From Pollenia angustigena (taxonomy: Eukaryota > Arthropoda > Insecta > Diptera > Polleniidae), in NCBI GenBank assembly GCA_930367215.1, contig OV884056.1, forward strand, positions 282,578,067 to 282,642,066: 64,000 nucleotides of DNA, in the 5' to 3' direction. The position numbers were made by a program, and so were the translations under genes. Below the pieces are notes generated by a model. That model had not been told where the DNA came from. It saw only the letters and a list, made by a program, of their open reading frames with translations, and did not search any database. Position 1 is the first letter of the stretch; every line of letters starts with the position of its first letter. Shown here one piece after another: positions 1 to 9,692 of this stretch.

Positions 1-174
1 ACATACATACATACATACATACATACATACATACATACATACATACATACATACATACATACATACATACATACATACATACATACATACATACATACAT
101 ACATACATACATACATACATACATACATACATACATACATACATACATACATACATACATACATACATACATAC
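1..174. repeat. (ACAT)n microsatellite, left edge
   Basis: A perfect ACAT tetranucleotide array runs from the window edge and probably continues outside it. It is the 5' flank of retrotransposon copy A, whose truncated sequence starts directly after it. ACAY repeats are the known target of the R1-clade family Waldo, so the array is best read as an insertion target and not as a chance microsatellite. Confidence 0.97.
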
Positions 175-2196
175 TATTAATAAGTGAATATTATGCCAGA
201 ATTGAAGGAAGTGCTTGGTACCAAGATGCTCTGGGCAAGACATCTATATATCTGCGTAACCCGCAGATCACAGTAAATAGAATTGTGGAAACAAATGACA
301 ATTTCGTTGTCCTACACACTAAGGATGTTCGAATATATAGTTGGTACTTTTCACCGAACATGGAGATATCAGAATTTCAGCATAGCATTGACAAACTGGA
401 CCAACAAAGAATGGCAATAAGCCGGTACTGATAGGAGGCGATTTTAACAGCAAGTCATCAGAATGGCTTTCAGCAAAGACAGATAAAAGAGGTATTTCGG
501 TAAGTGAAATGATTGCAACTTTGGGACTGATTGTCTTGAATAAGGGAAGGTCCGCGACCTACAGGGGGCCGTTATCTTCCAGAAGAGGGGAATCTAGATC
601 GATTATAGATATTACTTTTGCGTCACCGTCAATAGCAGTTAAAACATCAAAATGGGAAGTCCTAGAGGAGGAAACACTAAGTGATCACCAATATATAGAA
701 ATGGAAATAGATATATCGTGTCACAATATAACTACGAACCAAACTCGAATCAGATGGAACACTCGAAAGATAGACAAGCAATTATGTCTAGAAAACCTTA
801 CGAGGATCAAAACTACAACAGAAATGGGAGATAATCTGAACATAGAAGTAGTTGTCGCTCAACTTACCAATATACTTACCGCGATTTGTAATGCTGGAAT
901 GACCAGAACCAAAGTTCTTGGTCGATCACGGAAGCATGCTTACTGGTGGAATCAGGAAATTGCCAGACTCAGAGGAGAGTGCCACAGGGCAAAACGAATA
1001 GCCATGCGAAGCAAAGGTGACCTAGCGGTAATAGAAGCGTATAGAAAAGCTAGAAAAAGCCTTAGAATGGCGATCAAAGATTCGAAGAAAAAATCGTGGG
1101 AACTTCTATGTGACGAAATAAATAAGGATGATGTGACCAACCCTCTACACCGTTGATAGAGATAGTGACAAATGACTGTCTAGCGAGAGTTAGTAGGTGG
1201 TTGAGATCTAAGGGTCTGACACTTGCGGCAAATAAAACGGAAGCAATTCTTGTAACCAAACGAAGATCTTTCGGATATCCGATACTAAAGGTCGAAGGAT
1301 ATGAGCTGACTATCAACAAAAACTTGAAATACTTGGGAGTAATCTTGGATAACAAGTTATCTTTTGAACCACACATTAGGATGGTAACTGAAAAAGCTCT
1401 GGGAACAGCGGCGAAGCTAGCCAGAATAATGCCAAATATTAGGGGTCCAGGACAAACCACCAGACGATTAATTGCCACGGTAGCATACTCACAGGTGCTT
1501 TACGCAGCTCCTGCTTTCAGTGATGCTGTCAAAAACAACAGGAAACTAAGGGATATCCTGGAAAAAGTGCATAGGACTTGCTCGATACGAATAACGTCAG
1601 CATACCGGACTATATCCAGCGCGGCCGTGGCTGTACTCGCTGGTGTACCACCGATCGATCTGTTACTGACCGAAAGAAAAGAAATATATGAAAGACGAGA
1701 AAATATAACACATGCGGGTGAAAACTTCGATGGTAGAGAAAAGACACGTATAAAAGATGATGCAAGGGATAGGCTGCTCCAAGCTTGGCAAGTAATATGG
1801 GATGAAACGGATAAGGGTAGATATACCCACACTCTTATTCCGAATATAGGGCCTTGGATGGATAGAAAACATGGGGAAATTAACTACTTTCTTACCCAGA
1901 TATTTAGTGGGCATGGCAACTTTGGAACATACCTAAAACGTTTCGGGAAGAGGGAATCGGATGTTTGCGACCTCTGCTGTAGCACCGAGGACAACGTTGA
2001 ACATACTGTTGTAAAATGCGGCTTTTCGAGGAGCAGAGGAAACATATTTCAGGAATTGTCTGAGAATATCAAGATAGCTGATATATTTAACTTAATGCTA
2101 TCAACCCCGGAGAAATGGAAGCAATATTCACGTGCAATTGAATCTATTCTGAGGGCGAAAATGGAATGGCAACGAGCACAGGCGCCGAACCCCTAA
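175..2196 (+). pseudogene. ORF2 remnant of copy A: endonuclease plus RT C-terminus
   Basis: The apurinic-like endonuclease is visible as VRIYSWYFSPNME (about 325-363), GGDFNSKSSEW (about 436-468) and LSDHQYIE (about 676-700). A frameshift near 417 separates the first motif from the second. After the internal deletion the frame 1153-2196 resumes at ITND-type residues downstream of the missing YADD motif. It runs through the thumb region to a C-terminal CX2CX8HX4C knuckle (CDLCCSTEDNVEHTVVKC, about 1966-2019). The RT palm is absent, so the protein cannot be catalytic. The stop at 2194-2196 probably is the natural ORF2 end, because A' stops at the same place. Confidence 0.88.
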
Positions 2197-2264
2197 TCTC
2201 ATACGGATGTATGCTGGACGGGGGAGTAGGAAAAGGTGATGGTTGATGACCAGTAAAATGAACT

Positions 2265-2339
2265 CCACCCCGAAGTAATGCTAGAGTGGTTCCGGGGTGG
2301 TGGTTCCGGTGTAGGGCCACTAGTTGATAGCTCGCTATC
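2265..2339 (+). other. 3' UTR stem-loops of Waldo-like copy A
   Basis: CCACCCCG (2265-2272) pairs perfectly with CGGGGTGG (2293-2300) around a 20-nt loop. GATAGC (2326-2331) pairs with GCTATC (2334-2339) around a 2-nt loop. Both recur in copy A'. They lie just upstream of the terminal A-run, where the RT of R1/R2-like elements recognises the RNA for priming. Recognition by this element's RT is an inference. Confidence 0.6.
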
Positions 2340-2361
2340 ACTACGTCCATTTAAAAAAAAA

Positions 2362-3099
2362 ACATACATACATACATACATACATACATACATACATACA
2401 TACATACATACATACATACATACATACATACATACATACATACATACATACATACATACATACATACATGCATACATACATACATACATACATACATACA
2501 TACATACATACATACATGCATACATACATACATACCTACATACATACATACATGCATACATACATACATACATACATACATACATACATACAAACATACA
2601 TACATACATACATACATACATACATACATACATACATACATACATACATACATACATACATACATACATACATACATACATACGTACATACATACATACA
2701 TACATACATACATACATACATACATACATACATACATACATACATACATACATACATACATACATACATACATACATACATACATACATACATACATACA
2801 TAGATACATACATACATACATACATACATACATACATACATACATACATACATACATACATACATACATACATACATACATACATACATACATACATACA
2901 TACATACATACATACATACATACATACATACATACATACATACATACATACATACATACATACATACATACATACATACATACATACATACATACATACA
3001 TACATACATACATACATACATACATACATACATACATACATACATACATACATACATACATACATACATACATACATACATACATACATACATACATAC
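2362..3099. repeat. (ACAT)n microsatellite between copies A and B
   Basis: About 738 bp of ACAT units with scattered single-base variants, mostly in the first 450 bp (for example at about 2469, 2516, 2537, 2552, 2592, 2683 and 2802). The 3' half is perfect. It lies between the A-tail of copy A and the intact 5' end of copy B. Reading-frame translations through it are meaningless repeats. Confidence 0.97.
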
Positions 3100-3103
3100 C
3101 GCA

Positions 3104-3152
3104 AGGGTATCCTCAGGCGAGGATAACGGGGAGTAACGCCCCCGCGGACCCT
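3104..3152 (+). promoter_or_regulatory. Structured RNA module 1 at the 5' end of copy B
   Basis: A closing stem AGGG (3104-3107) with CCCT (3149-3152) encloses two hairpins. The first is TATCCTC (3108-3114) with GAGGATA (3119-3125), loop AGGC. The second is CGGGG (3127-3131) with CCCCG (3140-3144), loop AGTAACGC. Together they make a compact three-way junction that begins 4 nt from the element's first base. A similar module recurs at 3255-3309. The function is unknown. Translation control, RNA processing or full-length selection are possibilities. Confidence 0.6.
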
Positions 3153-3156
3153 AGTT

Positions 3157-3254
3157 GTGGCAGGTATGGAGAGCGTACTAAAAACGGTACTTGTGCTCGG
3201 TGAAGTCCTGTGACAGGGCGAGCGGATACCGCCCTTAAATATGTATCCTACCAC
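3157..3254 (+). promoter_or_regulatory. Linker stem between the two 5' leader modules
   Basis: GTGG (3157-3160) and AGGTA (3162-3166) can pair with TA..CCT (3244-3249) and CCAC (3251-3254), with one mismatch and one bulge. Inside lies GCTCG (3195-3199) with CGAGC (3219-3223), itself enclosing CCTG (3207-3210) with CAGG (3214-3217). This suggests the leader is continuously structured. The pairing was made by eye and no folding energy was computed. Confidence 0.4.
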
Positions 3255-3309
3255 AGGGGTACCCTCTAGAGAGGTGTAGTTAGGAGCATGACGCCTCCGT
3301 GGTTTCCCT
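3255..3309 (+). promoter_or_regulatory. Structured RNA module 2, diverged copy of module 1
   Basis: The pairing order matches module 1. AGGG (3255-3258) pairs with CCCT (3306-3309). TACCCTC (3260-3266) pairs with GAGG and GTA (3271-3278, one bulged T), loop TAGA. GGAG (3283-3286) pairs with CTCC (3295-3298), loop CATGACGC. The second hairpin changes GGGG/CCCC to GGAG/CTCC, a paired change. Loop endings ACGC and the trailing CCCTAGT are conserved. Confidence 0.55.
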
Positions 3310-3320
3310 AGTCACTTCCC

Positions 3321-3561
3321 GCCAAATGGCATTAAGATCGAGCCCAGTAAGGTCTTAATTATGGTATAACTGGATAATGGATTGGATATGGACATAACCC
3401 CGGCAGAACTCCGCCGAAAGGCATTAGAATCAAGCCCAGTACGATTCTAATTATGGTATTCCTGGAAAAATTAATATGGTATTGACACACTCCCGATATT
3501 GCCCCCGCCGAAAGGCATTAGGATCAAGCCCAGTACGGTCCTAATTATGGTATTCCTGGAC
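3321..3561 (+). repeat. Three tandem covarying hairpin repeats in the copy B leader
   Basis: Three repeats of about 55 nt start at 3320, 3413 and 3509. Each carries a small GCC(4 nt)GGC hairpin, with a GAAA loop in repeats 2 and 3. A 9-bp hairpin with an 11-nt loop containing AGCCCAGTA follows. The 9-bp stems are 3331-3339 with 3351-3359, 3423-3431 with 3443-3451, and 3517-3525 with 3537-3545. Stem positions 5 and 6 are A-U, G-C in repeat 1, G-C, A-U in repeat 2 and G-C, G-C in repeat 3, so pairing is kept while the bases change. A downstream ATTATGGTAT block is also conserved. Confidence 0.7.
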
Positions 3562-3915
3562 ACTGTTTCGGATTTTGACGCACCCTGGGCTGACAGCTGT
3601 GGCATTCTATGACTTCGGTAGGTGGAAGTGGAATTCCACCGAAATAGCTCATGGGCTAATGTCACCGCTGCCTCCGTCTCGTTAAAACGTAGCGAGTCTC
3701 GGAGTACGTTCGTCGTTATGTCACCATTAAGTTGGTGGTGTAGGTTCAGATGAAAGTTCCTGATTAGCACGGATCTGGCACTGACATATGTTCCCATAAG
3801 GATCTTATGTCAACCCTCGCATGGCCTCCCTGCAAGCATAGACAACCATGGGATCAATACGTGACTACACTTTCAGACGGCGATAGCGGCTTCGAGTTGG
3901 GACCCAACAGGAAAA

Positions 3916-5378
3916 ATGATGAGCAACAACAACAAAAACAACAGCAACAACGATAACAAAATACAAGAAAATGAAAAAAATATGAAAATAAACGAAGACA
4001 ATACGGGTGTAGTGAAAATTGTCAACCCATTTGGGAGGAGCTCATTACTGCAAAGATCACCCTCAACTCCTTTCAGTACCCCACTGGGAAGGAGAAATGA
4101 TACCCCACAGAGTAGTGGTGCTACGAACGCAACTCCCATTGTCAGTGAAATGACACAGGCAACTGTGCTTACCAGACAATTCGGGCAGGGCCTTACAGTA
4201 AACACGAGACCAACTACCTTGCAAACCGATAAGGAGAAACTAGAACAGGCGGAGGATAGAGCTTTCACTGAGCTTGGAAAGAGACTGTCCACCATTAACG
4301 GCGTTGTGTCTAATGCAAAGAACATTCACAAGATTATACGTGATAATCTTGATTGTATCTATGCATTGTACCAGGAACTGAAGGAGCACAGGGAGGTTTT
4401 ACGCACCTACCCAGTATCGGAAGGAGGAAGGACCAAAGAGTCGACAAAAGTAGGGTGGATCCCAAGTCACCGATAAAAGACGCAAAGAGGAAAAGAGCTA
4501 AAACGGCGGCGACAATCTCGGCTCTGGAAACGCCCAAGTTGATAAAAAACCCCGGTGAGATGTACACCCCGGATCCCCAGGGGGTTACAAACGAGTGGGA
4601 AGTGGTGAGACACCGAAAGGAAAAAAGGAAGAAGCAAAATAAAGGCAAACAAAAACGAGTCCTTAGAGATAAAGGCGAAGCCATAGCTATCAAAACTAGC
4701 TCTACAACATCATATGCAGATGTTATTAAAGAAATGAAAAGGAAAATTGACCCCACTGCAATTGGAGTCGAGATTAAGGGTATAAGAAGAACCAGGGCTG
4801 GAGAGCTCCTCGTAAAATTTGATAAAGGCGAAGGACAGGCCGAAAAACTTAAGAATGCCATAGGTGATACGTTTGGCGATGACGTGAAAATAAGGTCAGT
4901 TGCCAAAAATCATACAATAGACATAAGAGATCTAGATGAGTCTACAGAGGTCGATGACCTCATAAATGCTCTCATGGTGGCGACAAATAGTGATGTGCCA
5001 ACATCATTCAAAGTCCTAAACGTAAGGGATTCCTTTGGTGGTACTAAACAGGCGCTAGTGCAGTTATCCGAACATCTCGCTGCACCCCTTCTACGCGCGG
5101 GAAGAATTAAGGTAGGATGGGTTATGTGCAGGGTTAGAACCAAAACTAAGCCCAAACAGTGCTATAGGTGTATGGACCGGGGCCATATTGCGAGCCAGTG
5201 TAAAGGCGAAGACAGAGGAAAAATATGTAGGAAATGTTGTACACCAGGTCATAAGTCGAGGGAATGTACTGCAGAACCAAATTGTGTAATATGCCAAGAA
5301 GCTGGTCTAACAAATACCCAACATCTCATTGGTAGTGCAGTATGCGTAAGCAATAGGAGGAGTAAAATAATTCAATGA
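3916..5378 (+). pseudogene. ORF1 (gag-like) of Waldo-like copy B, frameshifted
   Basis: ORF1 of R1-clade elements encodes an RNA-binding gag-like protein. The first frame starts at ATG 3916 with an Asn/Lys-rich N-terminus and a helical, charged middle. A frameshift between about 4380 and 4430 moves coding into the frame ending at 5378, which continues with a basic Lys/Arg-rich segment. The C-terminus has three zinc knuckles: CYRCMDRGHIASQC, CRKCCTPGHKSREC and a longer CX2CX9HX6C. These are diagnostic of this clade. The stop TGA (5376-5378) overlaps the ORF2 start as ATGA. Confidence 0.85.
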
Positions 5379-8058
5379 CTCTTAAATTCTTACAGATTAA
5401 CTAGGAAGGGGGAAAGAAGCACAAGACCTAATGATGCAAAAGGCATCAGAGGATAACACGGATATACTGCTGATAAGTGAACAGTATAGAAAACCACCGT
5501 TACAAATCTGGTATGAGGACACTAGTCATCGGGCAGCAATAATGATCAGAAACCCCAAACTAACAATAAATGAAGTGGACGAAAGCAATCCATGTTTTGT
5601 GTATGCAACAATTGGTAGGATAAGGATATATAGCTGTTATTTTTCACCAAGTATGGAGTATACGCCGTTTGTGGCGGCCATCACAAGCCTCGAGGCCTCA
5701 ATTAGAAGCTCAGGACACAAGGTCATCATTGGGGGTGATTTCAATAGTAAGTCTCCAGAATGGAACTCAGCAAGCCTCGACAATAGAGGAATCACTGTTA
5801 GCGAAACTATAGCCAGCTTAACCTGACTATCTTTAATGTTGGCGATAAACTCACTTTCCGAAGGGGAACAGGTGGGAGCATAATTGACATAACGTTTGGA
5901 ACGAGTGACCTATGCAATGTTGATATGAGCTGGATGGTTTTAGAGGATATCACCTTAAGTGACCATCAGTACATTTCATTCAAGATTGGAAATGGCACGA
6001 CAGTGACAACGACTGAGACTGCATTGCCAAGGTGGAACATCAGAAAACTGAATAAACAAAAACTCACGGAGTACATAACCCAAACCAGAGATAGAAATCT
6101 GCACTCTCCAGTCGACAATTTAAGTGTGGACAGTACAGCTAAAGCTCTTACAAAGACAATAACAAAGGCTTGTAACGTGGGAATGCCCAAAATTAAAGCG
6201 TATAACAACAAACAACCCGTCTACTGGTGGAACGACGAAATCAGGGAGCTAAGGTGCAAATGTCTTGCTGCACGACGTGCATCAACCAGAAACCATGGAG
6301 ATCTAACCCTTTTGTATGAATACAAAAGATCAAGTAAATTGCTAAGATGTGCCATAAAAGAAAGCAAGAGAAAGTGCTGGAAAGATCTATGCAAGGAAAT
6401 AGATAACGACCCGTGGGGTAAACCATATAAAATAACAATGAAGAAATTGGGAGGAGCAAAACCAGTCCCTGGCATTAAAGAGCCAACATGGGCGAAAACC
6501 ATAGTAGAGGCGCTGTTCCCCTTGGACGCAGATGCACTAGGGCGCAAATCTAGACTTCAAATTGATGCTTTCACTCCACTGAGTATAGACGAGGTACAAA
6601 TTGCTTGTAAGAAGCTCAAAAATAACAAAAGTCCTGGACCGGATGGTATCCCAAACGAGGTTATACAGGTAGTAGGAGAAATATGGCCCGAACTTATTAC
6701 CAATACGTTTAATAAGTGCATTGAAAACGGGGTTTTTCCTGAAAAATGGAAAATACAGAAACTGGTGTTGTTAAAAAAGGGAGATAAACCTCTAAATGAA
6801 CCTGGTTCATACCGACCTCTATGTATGCTGGATTCAATGGGGAAGCTACTGGAAAGTGTACTACTACAAAGACTGGAAGAATGTGTGCAAAACCTCGGTG
6901 GATTATGCAATATGGTTTCCGAAAGGGAAAGAGCACAATAGATGCAATCGGTGAAGTGGTAAAAATAGCAACACGGGCCAAATTGGAAAAGGAATATTGT
7001 GTTATAATAACACTTGATATCAGAAATGCCTTCAACACTGCAAAATGGCAACGAATATTAGACGCTCTCAGGAGCAAGGGTGTGCACAGTCACCTGTACA
7101 ACATAATTGCGGACTATCTGGACAACAGAATCCTATTATATGAGACAGAAAGCGGTATAAAAGAATATCGTATCACTGCAGGGGTACCACAAGGATCCGT
7201 GCTGGGCCCCTTCTTGTGGAACATAATGTATGATGGTCTATTGAACATGAGACTACAAGTAGGTGCGAAGATAATAGGGTACGCGGACGATATTGCCCTC
7301 GTTGTATCTCAACGAGAACCAGAACTATTGGGGATAATAACAAACGACAGCCTTATTCGCTGTAGCAGATGGTTAAAGACAAATGGATTTGAACTAGCAG
7401 TGACAAAAACTGAGGCAATCCTTGTAACGGATCGAAGAGCATTTGAACCACCAAAGATCTTCCTAGAAGGCAGTGAAATACACTTTCAAAGGAGTCTGCG
7501 TTATCTTGGTGTAAAACTTGACGATAGACTTAATTTCGGTCAACACGTACTAATGATACGAAAAAAATCCATGCAAACGGCAACGTCACTGGCGAGGATA
7601 ATGCCAAATTGTGGAGGTCCTAAGCCATACATAAGAAGGCTTATAAATAGTGTAATACACTCCCAGCTACTTTACGCCGCCCCGATATTTGCCACGTCGA
7701 TGAGCATAAAGGAAAGAATAAGGGAAATGCAGAAGCCACAGAGACTAAGTGCACTTAGAATTATATCGGCATACCGCACGGTGCCTACAAGTGCAGCACT
7801 AGTTCTTGCGGGACTACCTCCAATAGACTTACTAGTGTTAGAAAAGAATGAGATTTATAAGGAGACAAAACGTATTAAATGTGAACCATACAGCTTGATG
7901 GAACAAAAACAAAAGATTCTCGAAATAAAGGAAAATGCAAGAAGAACCCTAATAACAAAATGGCAAGATCGTTGGAATATGGAGGAAAATGGGAGATGGA
8001 AATTTTATATTATATGCGTCAGAGAGAGTCAGACGTGTTTTAAAAACGCTCCGTCAGA
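5375..8058 (+). pseudogene. ORF2 (endonuclease-RT) of Waldo-like copy B, multiply frameshifted
   Basis: The start ATG (5375-5377) overlaps the ORF1 stop, followed by MTLKFLQIN. A one-base loss near 5393 turns the expected NLGRG motif into a stop. The endonuclease continues in 5431-5826 (GGDFNSKSPEW) and, after another shift, in 5925-6941 (LSDHQYISF). RT follows: KSPGPDGIPNEV, SYRPLCMLDSMGKLLES, then another frame from about 6900 with QYGFRKGKSTIDAI, LDIRNAFNTAKW, GVPQGSVLGPFLW and GYADDIALVV (about 7278-7307). About 50 codons are missing before the C-terminal knuckle, which is itself cut off at 8058. All RT motifs survive, but at least three frameshifts abolish expression. Confidence 0.88.
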
Positions 8059-8568
8059 ATAGATTAAAAGAAAAGAAAAATAGCAGTTTCTAAACTAAAG
8101 AATAATTTGTTTCAATAAAATATAAACAAACTTTATTCCAAAAATATTCTTTACGTTGAATACATATCGCCAATATAAATAAATAAAATATTAAATTGTG
8201 CATCTTAGTAATATTATTAAAAAAGAACTCCAAAACACATAAACAAAACAAAATTCCAAGCAACACTCTTAAATATAAATCTCTTAACAATTATCAAAAA
8301 ACTCAAAAATAAAATATTAAAATAATATACCTACACAAAAAACGTAATATTAACAACAAAAACAAAAAAAAAAAAAAAAAAAAAAAAATAGCAATAGCCA
8401 CAACCTAATACTCTTTTAAATAAAACAAATAACAATTACATCCATTAAACCTTTAATGCATAAAGCAAAGCGAGGAAAAAAAATAACAACCAAAAAATCC
8501 TAAAATATCAAAACACTGGTGAAATACAACATAACAAGACAAGTGAGACTAGTGTTTTAAAATTAAAA

Positions 8569-9465
8569 ATGAGCAGCGATAATGAATATAACAACGACAA
8601 CAACGATTTATCTAAAGCACCCAAGAGAGGAAGAGAGCCCTTGCAAAACTCTTTCTTTGATAATGTTTTAAAAACGCCGCGATTATCGACAACTGATTCA
8701 CCCTTCAAATTGCTTGGTCTCGTAGATAAAAGATTTGAAAAATTTACAGAAAAATTTACAGAAATAATAAAGACAGTAATTGCAGAAAGTGAGGCGCGTA
8801 TGTTAGAAGAATTTGATAAACGTTTTAATGATATGAAATCTGATATTTTAAATATTACCCAACGAGTTTCAAAATTAGAAACGGTTGCAGATGACATTAC
8901 TAGTCTTAAAAGTGAAGTTGGTAAATTAAAAATACAACTGCAACGACAAGAAAATTCAATTATTGAGTCAGATCTTCGAATTAATGGTGTCCCATATAAT
9001 GAAAATGAAGACCTGTTTCGTATGTTTCAAACCATTTGTGAAACTCTTAACATTAATACACCAGCTGTAAAAGCTATTTACCGGCTACAAAACCACAACA
9101 ATAAAGAACGAGATTTTTCACCAAATGCAGTAATAATGGTAAAGTTATTTTCCCCCTACGACAAAAATTTTGTACTGAAATCTATTGCTAATTTCCGCAA
9201 ACGTAATAAAACACCATTATTGTTAAATCATATTGGTGTAAACTCTGATCGTCCGTTTTATGTTAACGAAAATTTGACCACCGCAAATTTTAAAATACTA
9301 CAGTCTGCGGTTGGTTTAAAAAATGCCAAAAGGTTAAAGTCTGTTTTTACGATGCGTGGCCTGGTTTACATTAAATTTAAACCTGATGAGCAGCCTATTC
9401 GGATAGATGGCATGGAGCAATTAAATAACTTTTTTCCGGATCTATGTAATACCTCTTATAATTGA
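8569..9465 (+). CDS. ORF1 protein of LINE C
   Basis: An intact 298-codon ORF. Residues 1-40 are polar and basic. About 50-135 is Lys/Glu/Leu-rich and predicted coiled coil (RFEKFTEKFTEIIKTV, then heptads through KLKIQLQRQENSI). From about 140, ESDLRINGVPYNENEDLF resembles the RRM-like/Baculo_FP-type nucleic acid binding domain found in CR1-group ORF1 proteins. These proteins coat LINE RNA and act as chaperones. The ATG at 8569 follows an AT-rich leader with no in-frame competitor, and ORF2 lies about 230 bp downstream. An unbroken frame beside a frameshifted ORF2 suggests recent insertion. Confidence 0.78.
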   Translation: MSSDNEYNNDNNDLSKAPKRGREPLQNSFFDNVLKTPRLSTTDSPFKLLGLVDKRFEKFTEKFTEIIKTVIAESEARMLEEFDKRFNDMKSDILNITQRVSKLETVADDITSLKSEVGKLKIQLQRQENSIIESDLRINGVPYNENEDLFRMFQTICETLNINTPAVKAIYRLQNHNNKERDFSPNAVIMVKLFSPYDKNFVLKSIANFRKRNKTPLLLNHIGVNSDRPFYVNENLTTANFKILQSAVGLKNAKRLKSVFTMRGLVYIKFKPDEQPIRIDGMEQLNNFFPDLCNTSYN

Positions 9466-9692
9466 CTGCCCAAATATGTATACACTGCCCTCTTATACCC
9501 ATATATTTATTTATTTGAATATTATTTATAAAAATTGTTCTTATGTTAATTTTTTTATAAAATTTAATTTTTTTATGTTTGATTGTTTTGCATTAAATCT
9601 TTTTATGTTATTTGATTCATTAATTCAAATATTAAATTTTCGACATAATGTTTGCCTTGCTAGCGTTGCTTATATAAACAGGTTAACAAATC

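Larger units (their letters stand above)
175..2361 (+). mobile_element. Waldo-like R1-clade LINE, copy A, 5'-truncated
   Basis: A non-LTR retrotransposon starts inside its endonuclease domain and ends with a short 3' UTR and an A-run (2353-2362). (ACAT)n lies on both sides. The 5' truncation is typical of incomplete target-primed reverse transcription. A second loss, internal, joins the end of the endonuclease region (about 1140) to the part of RT just after the catalytic motif (about 1153). By comparison with copy B this removes roughly 0.9 kb. The 3' part is almost identical to copy A' at 12622-13551. The family call rests on R1-like motifs and the ACAT target. Confidence 0.9.
3100..8058 (+). 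mobile_element. Waldo-like R1-clade LINE, copy B, full 5' end, 3' end missing
   Basis: It starts at CGCAAGGG directly after (ACAT)n and has an 816-bp structured leader, ORF1 with gag-like zinc knuckles and ORF2 with endonuclease and RT. Both ORFs are broken by frameshifts. The sequence stops in the C-terminal zinc knuckle region near 8058, with no 3' UTR, A-tail or ACAT array. AT-rich sequence that leads into LINE C follows. Motifs differ clearly from copies A and A' (for example the thumb region at 7606-7690), so B is a separate subfamily and not the 5' part of A'. Confidence 0.9.

Noticed and set aside
3100..3160. HDV-like ribozyme at the LINE 5' end
   Set aside because: Hairpins are clear but the double-pseudoknot order of HDV-like ribozymes could not be drawn. 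Kept only as something to test.
2278..3254. Long ORFs of repeating Tyr-Ile-His-Thr or Met-Tyr-Val-Cys on both strands
   Set aside because: They are translations of the (ACAT)n array, which has no stop in several frames.
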